Source: Nitrospira sp. (GTDB taxonomy: Bacteria; Nitrospirota; Nitrospiria; Nitrospirales; UBA8639). From it: 32,261 nt of DNA. Below the pieces are notes generated by a model, which saw only the letters and a list, made by a program, of their open reading frames with translations, did not search any database and had not been told where the DNA came from. Below, piece by piece: positions 25,143 through 32,261 of this stretch. The stretch's first letter is position 1, and each line of letters begins with the position of its first letter. A program made the position numbers and the translations under genes. Where the stretch lies: NCBI GenBank assembly GCA_020430245.1, contig JAGQKG010000018.1, positions 1-32,261 on the forward strand, in the 5' to 3' direction.

Positions 25143-27743
25143 ATGGACCTTAACCGGATGACAATCAAATTGCAGGAAGCTTTGCAGGCTGCCTCAGGTA
25201 TCGCGATGCGACGAAGCCATCAGGGGATTGATGTGGAGCATCTCCTGGTGGCCTTGCTGGAGCAATCCGGTGGATTGGCTCACCCGATATTAGAGCATAC
25301 CGGTGTCTCGCCCACCGCCGTCAAAAATGCCGCAGAACAAGCGCTACAGAAAGTGCCCCAGGTTCAGGGGAGTGGGGCGCCTCCGGGGCAGGTCCACCTC
25401 TCTCCGCGTCTGGCAAAAGTGCTCAACCAGGCTGAAACGGAGATGAAGGAACTTCGTGATGAATATTTGAGTGTTGAGCATGTCATCCTGGCCATGGTGG
25501 CCGAAGGGGGCGTATTTGCGACGATGGGCCTTAAACGGGACAAGGTCCTGGCCGGCCTTCAGGAGGTTCGTGGTAATCAACGCGTGACCAGCCAGGATCC
25601 GGAGGGCACGTATCAGGCATTAGAAAAATATGGTCGTGACCTGACCCGGTTGGCAAGCCAGGGTAAATTGGATCCGGTGATCGGCCGGGATGAAGAAATT
25701 CGCCGTGTTGTGCAAATCCTGTCCCGCCGCACCAAGAACAATCCGGTCCTGATTGGAGAACCGGGAGTAGGGAAAACGGCCATTGTCGAAGGACTGGCAC
25801 AACGAATTATAAAAGGAGATGTACCGGAGGGAATCAAGAATAAACGCTTGATCGTGCTCGATATGGGCGCCCTGGTGGCCGGCGCCAAATTTCGTGGGGA
25901 GTTTGAAGAGCGGTTAAAAGCCGTGTTGAAGGAGATTCAAGCCTCTCAGGGACAGATCCTGCTGTTTATCGATGAATTGCATACGGTCGTGGGGGCCGGA
26001 GCGGCGGAGGGTTCCATGGATGCCGCCAACTTGTTAAAGCCGATGTTGGCCAGGGGTGAGCTCCATCTGATTGGGGCCACTACATTGGATGAATACCGGA
26101 AGCACATTGAAAAAGACGCGGCGTTAGAACGGCGGTTTCAACCGGTGGTGGTCGATCAGCCATCGGTGGAAGATACGATTTCCATCCTGCGTGGATTAAA
26201 GGAGCGGTATGAAGTCCATCATGGAGTGCGTATCAAAGACTCGGCATTAGTGGCCGCCTCACGCCTGTCCAATCGATACATCGGAGACCGGTTCCTCCCT
26301 GATAAAGCGATTGACCTCATCGACGAAGCGAGCGCACGATTGCGAACCGAAATCGACAGCATGCCCGCCGAAATGGATGAGATCTCCCGAAAAGTCCTGC
26401 AGTTGGAAATTGAACGGGAAGCCTTAAAAAAGGAAACTGATGCAGCCAGCCGCACCCGGTTGACCACGATCGAGCAGGAGCTGAAAGGCAAACAGGACGC
26501 CCTGAATGACTTAAAAACCCAATGGGATGCCGAGAAATCGTCTGTCGGTAAATTACAGACGATCCGTCAGGAGATTGAAGGTGCCAAACAACAAATCGAG
26601 CAGGCCGAGCGGCAGTATGACCTGAATCGTGTGGCGGAGTTGCGCTATGGCACCTTGCCCAAACTGGAAAAATCCATGAAAGACGAAGAAGAGCGGCTAG
26701 CCAATCAGCAGGGAACCAGCCGTTTGCTCAAAGAAGAGGTCGATGAAGATGACATTGCCGAGGTGGTTAGCCGGTGGACAGGCATTCCTGTGAGCCGGTT
26801 ACTCCAAGGCGAAGTGGAAAAGCTGCTGCACCTCGATGAATGGTTACACAAACGCGTGATCGGTCAGGATGAAGCGGTCAAAGCGGTGGCCGAAGCCGTG
26901 TTGCGTGCGCGGTCCGGCATTAAAGATCCCAATCGCCCCATCGGGTCGTTCCTCTTCCTGGGCCCTACCGGTGTGGGTAAAACGGAGTTGGCGCGGGCAC
27001 TCGCGCATACCCTGTTCGATAACGAAGCCAACCTGGTGCGTATCGATATGTCGGAATATATGGAAAAACATACTGTGGCTCGATTGATCGGTGCTCCTCC
27101 GGGGTATGTGGGCTATGAAGAAGGCGGCCAGTTAACCGAAGCGGTGAGGCGTCGACCCTTCTCGGTTATTCTGTTTGATGAAATCGAAAAGGCCCATCAT
27201 GATGTCTTTAACGTCCTGCTCCAAGTATTGGACGACGGGCGATTGACCGACTCGCAAGGTAGAACGGTGGACTTCAAAAATACCGTCCTCATCATGACTT
27301 CCAATCTGGGTAGTCAGGAGATTCTGGAAGCCCAGCAACGGAATATGGACTATGAAGGCATTCGCGCGTTAGTGCTCAAAGAAATCCAACAGCACTTCCG
27401 TCCCGAATTCTTAAACCGGGTTGATGAAATTGTTGTCTTCCATTCGTTAAAGCGGGAGGAATTAGCGCAAATCGTCGAAATTCAATTGGAACGCCTTAGG
27501 GTACGATTGGCGGATCGGCGGATGTCCCTGGAACTCTCTCCCGCGGCTGTGGCCGATCTGGCTGCGCGAGGATACGACCAGGTCTATGGAGCACGGCCCT
27601 TGAAACGCCTGCTTCAACAGGAAATCGAAACGCCCCTCTCGCGGCTGATTATCCAGGGCAAAGCCCGGGATGGTCAACGAATTATCGGTGATCTGGTCGA
27701 CGGTAAATTCGTTCTCACCGCCCAGGAAAACGTGGAAGCCTAA
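25143..27743 (+). CDS. clpB: ClpB disaggregase
   Basis: Hexameric AAA+ chaperone that pulls proteins out of aggregates with DnaK. The start ATG 25143 follows GAGGGGGAAG (25130-25139); the frame is open to a TTG at 25128. The 866 residues show the Clp N domain (1-145, double repeat with [12 protein letters not shown] and EHVILAMV), NBD1 with Walker A GEPGVGKT (205-212) and [14 protein letters not shown], the coiled-coil middle domain (about 400-525), and NBD2 with GPTGVGKT (607-614), [11 protein letters not shown] and the [18 protein letters not shown] sensor 2 region. The middle domain of full length separates it from ClpA and ClpC. Single-gene unit with its own terminator; probably heat-induced. 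Confidence 0.98.
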   Translation: MDLNRMTIKLQEALQAASGIAMRRSHQGIDVEHLLVALLEQSGGLAHPILEHTGVSPTAVKNAAEQALQKVPQVQGSGAPPGQVHLSPRLAKVLNQAETEMKELRDEYLSVEHVILAMVAEGGVFATMGLKRDKVLAGLQEVRGNQRVTSQDPEGTYQALEKYGRDLTRLASQGKLDPVIGRDEEIRRVVQILSRRTKNNPVLIGEPGVGKTAIVEGLAQRIIKGDVPEGIKNKRLIVLDMGALVAGAKFRGEFEERLKAVLKEIQASQGQILLFIDELHTVVGAGAAEGSMDAANLLKPMLARGELHLIGATTLDEYRKHIEKDAALERRFQPVVVDQPSVEDTISILRGLKERYEVHHGVRIKDSALVAASRLSNRYIGDRFLPDKAIDLIDEASARLRTEIDSMPAEMDEISRKVLQLEIEREALKKETDAASRTRLTTIEQELKGKQDALNDLKTQWDAEKSSVGKLQTIRQEIEGAKQQIEQAERQYDLNRVAELRYGTLPKLEKSMKDEEERLANQQGTSRLLKEEVDEDDIAEVVSRWTGIPVSRLLQGEVEKLLHLDEWLHKRVIGQDEAVKAVAEAVLRARSGIKDPNRPIGSFLFLGPTGVGKTELARALAHTLFDNEANLVRIDMSEYMEKHTVARLIGAPPGYVGYEEGGQLTEAVRRRPFSVILFDEIEKAHHDVFNVLLQVLDDGRLTDSQGRTVDFKNTVLIMTSNLGSQEILEAQQRNMDYEGIRALVLKEIQQHFRPEFLNRVDEIVVFHSLKREELAQIVEIQLERLRVRLADRRMSLELSPAAVADLAARGYDQVYGARPLKRLLQQEIETPLSRLIIQGKARDGQRIIGDLVDGKFVLTAQENVEA

Positions 27744-27754
27744 CGCCACTTCAT

Positions 27755-27801
27755 CTATCCAGCGGGGAGAATAATCGTGGTTCTCCCTGTTGGATAGTTT
27801 T
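27755..27801 (+). terminator. Intrinsic terminator of clpB
   Basis: A two-part stem: CTATCCA (27755-27761) with TGGATAG (27791-27797), and GGGAGAA (27765-27771) with TTCTCCC (27781-27787), separated by a 3x3 internal loop and closed by a 9-nt loop, then TTTT (27798-27801). It sits between convergent genes. Confidence 0.75.
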
Positions 27802-27826
27802 CAAGGCGCACTCATCATGTCATCTT

Positions 27827-30800
27827 TCACCTTCCAAGATATTCAATGAAGATCATTAAGAAATAGCCTCCCGAAGGAATGGCAAAGGCCTTCAAAATGG
27901 GCTGTTCGGCAAACGGGCAAAACGAACCTTTCTTAAAGTTCTGGACCTCGTTGATGACCTTCTGGACCTGAGACTTTTCTCTAGAACCTGAATTCGTGCT
28001 TAACATGGAGGACAGATTATTGAGAACTCGTCCCCGGGCGTGTTCAGCCGTTTGTCGAAAATGGAAGGCTGAAAAAATCGCCAGTCCGATGTTGCTTCCT
28101 AGCACGATAAGAAGGCTGATCGGGAGATCCCAGTCATCAAAAAATGAAGAGCGTGACACAATCATGATCAACACGATGATAAATGGATAATAGATTAAAG
28201 TCCCCACAACTTCTGTGAGCTGGCCACAAAACCGCAGACTGTGTTGAATGTTGGTTAGGGAATCGTTCATTGAACTATGAAACCATGGTGCCCGTGCTGT
28301 TTGCCGGGAGGGCCATTGGACGCCGGTTTGTAACACCCAATCCACCATCCGGGCACCAAGCCGTGCCGCATATATCACAAAAAATACGAGTAACCACATG
28401 GTCACTACACTCAGAATAAGAATGCCCTTATCCCAATGGAAACAGGTCTCACCACGACATGGGGTCGTTGGAAATCCGAGGAGGAGAAAAACAGGGAACG
28501 CAAACAGAAGCAAGTAGACTGCCGTCTGGGCGAAAACCCGAGATCCCGCGCATCGTAGGCCCATTAATGATGTATAGACGCGCCAAGTTTCATGCACAGT
28601 ATTGTGTGGGGGGGTACTCCCTTTTGAAAAATCGGGGCCAAACTCCAGCCACTTCTTCCATTCGAAAAATCCGGAACATTGTCCTGACTGGAGATTAAAT
28701 TCAGCTTCGATTTCCCGAAATTTACTCTGAAGGGTTCGGTATCCCCGGCAAAGAAACCATAGACTCAAAAAAAACGCCCCCAGCCGGAGCAATTCAGTTG
28801 GCCAGACACTGATGCCTTCCAGCCACACAAACGGTTCTCCATGCTCGAGTTGGTTTGTGATGGACACATAGAGCCAGGCATAGAAACCGACGACTGCGAA
28901 TAAGAATATCCAGAAAAGGGGGGCCTGACCCGCTTTTTGAAAAAGAAACACGGCTCTCCGACTCATAGCCGCATAAATCAACCAACTACCCAAAAGAATA
29001 CATCCCAGCAGGACGAATGTGCGTAAGCTAATGAGGGGAGGGAGCTCTCCATTTTCAACGTCCGGTGCTGAAACATGCATGGAGCCGGAGTCGGCACTCA
29101 GGTCGTAAGCCCCTGTGAGTCCTACCTCGAATATTCTTGGCTCTCGACTATCGGAGGAGGTGTTTGGTGAATTCTCGCATACTCCATGAGATAACAATGA
29201 GGAGGCCCTCCGACATACAGTGACGGGGTCAATGGCCAGCGACGCGGACAAGAACAAAGAGGTTTGATAGGCATCACGAAAGGGGGGAATCGACCCTTGC
29301 ACCGTATCAGGAAGACGAAGACCAAAGTGGGAAGCAATGAGAAGGTTTCGGGTCCATTGATATTGGCCCGGATGTAAGAGGCGGGCATCAAGGTCCGTGG
29401 TAAAGAAAATGACGCCGGGGAATTCCTTGCGCAAGGCTTGGAGCAGCAGCAATTTGTCATAGACATCTCCTGCCAAAATACCCATGGCCTTAAAGCCTGG
29501 ACAGATCGGCCATGATCCTTCTCCGGGCTTGTCCATACATTTTTCACGAATTTTTCGATCTTCCTCTTTGATCTGTAATGCTAAACGACGCAGATAATCG
29601 AATTGGGACGGGCCTTCGGGTCGTTCAAGACTCTTATTTATTTTAAAAAAGTTTTGGGAAGCGGTTCCCTCACTCTCGGATTTTCCTCCAGAGGCATTCA
29701 CACTCTGAGGAAGCTCACCGTCAATGCCACGAAGGTAGCTAAAGCGATGGGCCCAATTCAGTAACTTGGCATCTTTCAAATTCTTGATCTTGGTTAAAAG
29801 ATTCAGAGCCTGAGGATCTTTAGTCTCCTGAACAAAGGTCAGTGGAAGTTTCCGCCCATAGAGCGTGTCCCATTCTCCGATCAAGGCAATATGATCTCCT
29901 TGATGAGGGTCCACCCTTCGTTGTTGTAATTCCTCTACGAGTTTCTTTGCCAACAATTCGTCCGTTCCTATGACACGATGCATATCAAAACCCAAGGATT
30001 TCATATACTCCCAGCATTGAGCTTCCGTAGAACACTGTGCCTTATCAATATTAAGGCCTTCAAAAAGGACGGCCTCAGACGCAGTGGCCGAATAGGAAAG
30101 GTACTGAATGGGTGTTGATTCAGCTGTAGAGGTATTTGAGGGAGGCGCCATTTTATGTCTCCCCAGAACTTCACTGATCATGGCGCGTAAAGTTCCGGAA
30201 TGAAACGGGCCTAACACCGTAAACGACATCGTGGCATCAACTGAGTTATGACGATCTTGTCTTTTTTGAGAGATGGAGGCCGAATCCTTCACTACGGCCA
30301 CCAGGCCTTCCAGAGACGCCAATGGCTTTTTATCCAATTCCTGATCCTTGACCCATAAGACCAGCACGTGATCTTTTTCCATGACTTGTGGTTTAAACCA
30401 TTCGAGAGGCACATCAAGGGATGGACAACCCTCATTCCAGCAGATGTCTTTTCCTTGAAGTCTTATGCGGTCCCAGGAAAAATAACGAAAAAACTCACCT
30501 GCCTCAGGGACATAACCGGTCTCTCCGAGAGCAGAGACGAGTGCATAGCGATGTCGTAACCGGTATTCTGTCCCCGAAGCAAATGGGGTACCTTCCGTCA
30601 CGACAATCAGGACTTTAAATGTTGGTTTGGATTCCCCTGTGGTCTTTATGATTTCACTCAATTGAATGCGTAAATCATGATGGTTTTTTGCCTGGGGAAT
30701 CGTGGGAGATCCTTCGGTTGAGGGTGAAGGGGGATGGGGTGCAATAGGCATAGTCTGAGACTTGCGGGAATCTGCTTCGGCATTTTTATGAGCTTTCACC

Positions 30801-30994
30801 GATGTGAAAGGGTCCTGCCACAGACGGCTTTGAACTCGTTTGTCGCCAACGATCACCGCCTTACTTTGTTGCTCATTAACGGGCCGCTCACTTTTAAAGG
30901 GTTGCTGATAATACAAAATTCCTCCCAGCACGGTTAACAGAATCAATAACCCTGTAAGAGGAATTTTTGCGTCGTCACTTTTATCAGAGGCCAT
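27827..30994 (-). CDS. Large multi-pass membrane protein with an extracytoplasmic domain, unknown
   Basis: A 1055-residue protein whose function I do not recognise. Layout: one N-terminal membrane helix (about residues 11-29), a low-complexity proline/serine/lysine region (about 35-105), a large probably periplasmic domain (about 106-650), then about seven further membrane helices (~655-677, 691-711, 733-750, 820-841, 856-880, 930-948, 957-977) and a cytoplasmic-looking tail with a last hydrophobic stretch (1035-1052). The large domain has notable motifs: IALIGEWDTLYGR (369-381), GILAGDVYDKLLLLQALR (505-522) and FFTTDLDARLLHP (530-542). Their alternating strand-helix look recalls a periplasmic-binding-protein fold. 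Six or more cysteines occur in it. It stands alone, with no partner gene. A receptor-like role is a guess. ATG at 30992-30994 with only a weak ribosome site. Confidence 0.82.
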   Translation of the reverse strand: MASDKSDDAKIPLTGLLILLTVLGGILYYQQPFKSERPVNEQQSKAVIVGDKRVQSRLWQDPFTSVKAHKNAEADSRKSQTMPIAPHPPSPSTEGSPTIPQAKNHHDLRIQLSEIIKTTGESKPTFKVLIVVTEGTPFASGTEYRLRHRYALVSALGETGYVPEAGEFFRYFSWDRIRLQGKDICWNEGCPSLDVPLEWFKPQVMEKDHVLVLWVKDQELDKKPLASLEGLVAVVKDSASISQKRQDRHNSVDATMSFTVLGPFHSGTLRAMISEVLGRHKMAPPSNTSTAESTPIQYLSYSATASEAVLFEGLNIDKAQCSTEAQCWEYMKSLGFDMHRVIGTDELLAKKLVEELQQRRVDPHQGDHIALIGEWDTLYGRKLPLTFVQETKDPQALNLLTKIKNLKDAKLLNWAHRFSYLRGIDGELPQSVNASGGKSESEGTASQNFFKINKSLERPEGPSQFDYLRRLALQIKEEDRKIREKCMDKPGEGSWPICPGFKAMGILAGDVYDKLLLLQALRKEFPGVIFFTTDLDARLLHPGQYQWTRNLLIASHFGLRLPDTVQGSIPPFRDAYQTSLFLSASLAIDPVTVCRRASSLLSHGVCENSPNTSSDSREPRIFEVGLTGAYDLSADSGSMHVSAPDVENGELPPLISLRTFVLLGCILLGSWLIYAAMSRRAVFLFQKAGQAPLFWIFLFAVVGFYAWLYVSITNQLEHGEPFVWLEGISVWPTELLRLGAFFLSLWFLCRGYRTLQSKFREIEAEFNLQSGQCSGFFEWKKWLEFGPDFSKGSTPPHNTVHETWRVYTSLMGLRCAGSRVFAQTAVYLLLFAFPVFLLLGFPTTPCRGETCFHWDKGILILSVVTMWLLVFFVIYAARLGARMVDWVLQTGVQWPSRQTARAPWFHSSMNDSLTNIQHSLRFCGQLTEVVGTLIYYPFIIVLIMIVSRSSFFDDWDLPISLLIVLGSNIGLAIFSAFHFRQTAEHARGRVLNNLSSMLSTNSGSREKSQVQKVINEVQNFKKGSFCPFAEQPILKAFAIPSGGYFLMIFIEYLGR

Positions 30995-32020
30995 AAATCA
31001 CTCGCGAGGGTTCACTGGAATCAGACCACTGCGGGATGAGGCTTTTGGCACGCAGCTTATTGCTGATGAGTAAGAAAAGATGTTCGGTTGGACAATTCAA
31101 CGGGTTCATTTGTGTTCAATTATAAAAATGACAGATGCGGTTCTGTTCATGCCTCCAGACAATCCAAAATTCATGCGAGCGGAACGGAAGATCCCAGCGA
31201 CACTGGGCGAACCCATGACAAACAAGCGGAATTATAGAAAAAATTTAAAACAAAAGGAACGCTCATGAAAATAATAAACGGGTGGAGCGGCAGATTGGCT
31301 ATCCAAATCAGATACGAACCTGTATCCACTCAGATACATGATGGTGTAATTCTTTGAAGTAACGCATTCCGTTTTTAAGGGAAGAAAACTGGCGATAAGG
31401 CCGGAATGCGCCTTTGGATCCCATGTGGTGTGTGAAGAGGAAGCCGTGGGGGTTCAGAAAACTTTCACGGCAGGCTACAGGATATGTTTGAGATTACTTT
31501 GAAGCCTGCGCACCTGTCTTTGCGTCTGACGATCTGCTCCGGCGAGTTCCCGTTCGACAGCAGGCGTTCAATTGCTATCGCCCGCCCTGCGTACCGGGTT
31601 GTCTTCGTAATCTAGTGTGCCTCCACACCATCCCAATCGTGTGAGGCCATATCCTGCGGCCGGTCTCTTCAGGATCGGCAATTGCCCATTTTCCTGGTCA
31701 ATTATCGCGAACGTGTTACATCGGAAGAAGAGGGCATTCACGCCGCTACCAGAATCCATTTCGCGTATTTCAGGATATGAAACGGCAGCTGTTTGTTTTC
31801 TACTGACCTGATACAAGAGACACGAACGACCTGGTTGGCCGTAGGACTTAAGTCCCCGGTGGGTGAATGGGTATTGGATAACCGCGCTGTTGGAATTTGA
31901 ACACCCACGCCATGAAAAGACCATACCACTTCACATACAGGAGACCACTGTCCAGGAATCTCCCAATCACCCGCAGCAGATTTCCCCCCGCTTTACGCCA
32001 CGCAGACCCCGAAGCAGGCC
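30995..32020. other. About 1 kb without a supportable gene
   Basis: No open frame here has a ribosome site together with recognisable protein character. Visible structure: CAGATAC repeated at 31309 and 31331 with a GTATC between them able to form a hairpin; a 9-bp inverted repeat CGCATTCCG (31363-31371) and CGGAATGCG (31402-31410). A 118-codon minus-strand frame (31568-31924) has scattered, unpatterned composition. It may be decayed coding DNA or hold an RNA I cannot identify; upstream control of the 1055-residue gene lies at its left end. Confidence 0.55.
31363..31410. repeat. 9-bp perfect inverted repeat with 30-nt spacer
   Basis: CGCATTCCG (31363-31371) and CGGAATGCG (31402-31410) are exact reverse complements in the gene-poor stretch. 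No T-run follows on either side at terminator distance, so a structured RNA or a binding site is possible. Confidence 0.6.
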
Positions 32021-32261
32021 TTATTCTTTTTGTCCGGTTTTTTTTATGATGTGGTACCCGAATTGGGTTTTGACTACCGGGCTCAGACTTCCATGTCCCA
32101 GGCGTTTGACTGCATCTTCAAAGGCTTTGACCATTTTGCCCGGACCAAACCACCCCAGATCACCACTTTTGGAACCGCTTGGACAGGTCGAAAACTCTTT
32201 CGCCAGGTCAGCAAATTTGGCCCCGGTCTTGAGCCGTTTTCTCAGGTCCTCGGCCAATCCT
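32021..32261 (-). CDS. Parvulin-type peptidyl-prolyl isomerase, 5' part outside the window
   Basis: The last 79 codons of a parvulin (PpiC-like) isomerase, which speeds cis-trans isomerisation of proline peptide bonds. The frame stays open past the window end (the codon before the first TTG is GGA), so the start, with the usual ARHILV strand, is missing. Visible are AKFADLAKEFSTCPSGSKSG, GDLGWFGPGKMVKAFEDAV and VKTQFGYHIIKKTGQ, the conserved core including the catalytic-site phenylalanine and histidine. The stop is TAA at 32021-32023. No signal peptide can be judged. Short parvulins of about 92 residues are usually cytoplasmic; a longer SurA-like or PrsA-like protein is also possible. Confidence 0.9.
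   Translation of the reverse strand, partial: GLAEDLRKRLKTGAKFADLAKEFSTCPSGSKSGDLGWFGPGKMVKAFEDAVKRLGHGSLSPVVKTQFGYHIIKKTGQKE

Noticed and set aside
31568..31929. Minus-strand open frames of 118 and 63 codons
   Set aside because: Two overlapping frames of similar quality and no protein-like pattern; no start signal.
31862..31935. Sequence on the minus strand resembling a tRNA T-loop (GTGTTCAAATTCC)
   Set aside because: No pairing T stem, acceptor stem or anticodon arm could be formed around it.

Overview
The window is bacterial chromosome with long, closely packed genes, balanced base composition, frequent GTG starts and no recognisable mobile element. The gene set suggests a Gram-negative, Nitrospira-like (Nitrospirota) bacterium: an outer-membrane porin, two Amt transporters around a PII gene, adenylylation-controlled glutamine synthetase, an NtrY/NtrX-type pair and ClpB. 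That taxonomic call is inference from protein character; no marker gene such as rRNA or nxr is present.

Layout. 1-1078: the 3' part of alanine dehydrogenase followed 12 nt later by tRNA-Pro(CGG). 1285-2356: a membrane-anchored rhodanese and an unknown protein. 2443-3989 (minus): mazG translationally coupled to an unknown membrane protein. 4117-4518: a DUF1844 protein. 4697-8491: an NtrY-like histidine kinase and NtrX/NtrC-like sigma-54 activator. 8466-11561: a 23S rRNA m5U methyltransferase-family gene, purM and purN. 11734-11809: tRNA-Ala(CGC). 12242-13464: an Rrf2 regulator and two small membrane proteins (DUF2061, DUF423). 13491-14420 (minus): MscS-type channel. 14972-20900: porin, amtB, glnK, amtB, glnA, an ammonium uptake and assimilation cluster closed by a strong terminator. 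21008-24961: the two halves of the GlnE adenylyltransferase as separate divergent genes. 25143-27743: clpB and a terminator. 27827-30994 (minus): a 1055-residue unknown membrane protein. 30995-32020: about 1 kb without a supportable gene. 32021-32261 (minus): the end of a parvulin-type isomerase gene.

How the genes fit together. Ammonium would cross the outer membrane (perhaps through the porin), enter through either Amt, and be fixed by GlnA. GlnK carries the uridylylation tyrosine (Y51) and can gate the Amt channels; GlnA carries Y397, the adenylylation target. The enzyme that normally both adds and removes AMP is here split: the minus-strand protein carries the C-terminal-type transferase domain behind two GlnD-like ACT domains, while the plus-strand protein is the N-terminal-type half. 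Their predicted promoters are back to back with overlapping -35 hexamers, and both start codons lie within a few bases of the predicted transcription starts. This split GlnE, with amino-acid-sensing domains fused to one half, is the most interesting system in the window. The second is the large unclassified membrane protein at 27827-30994.
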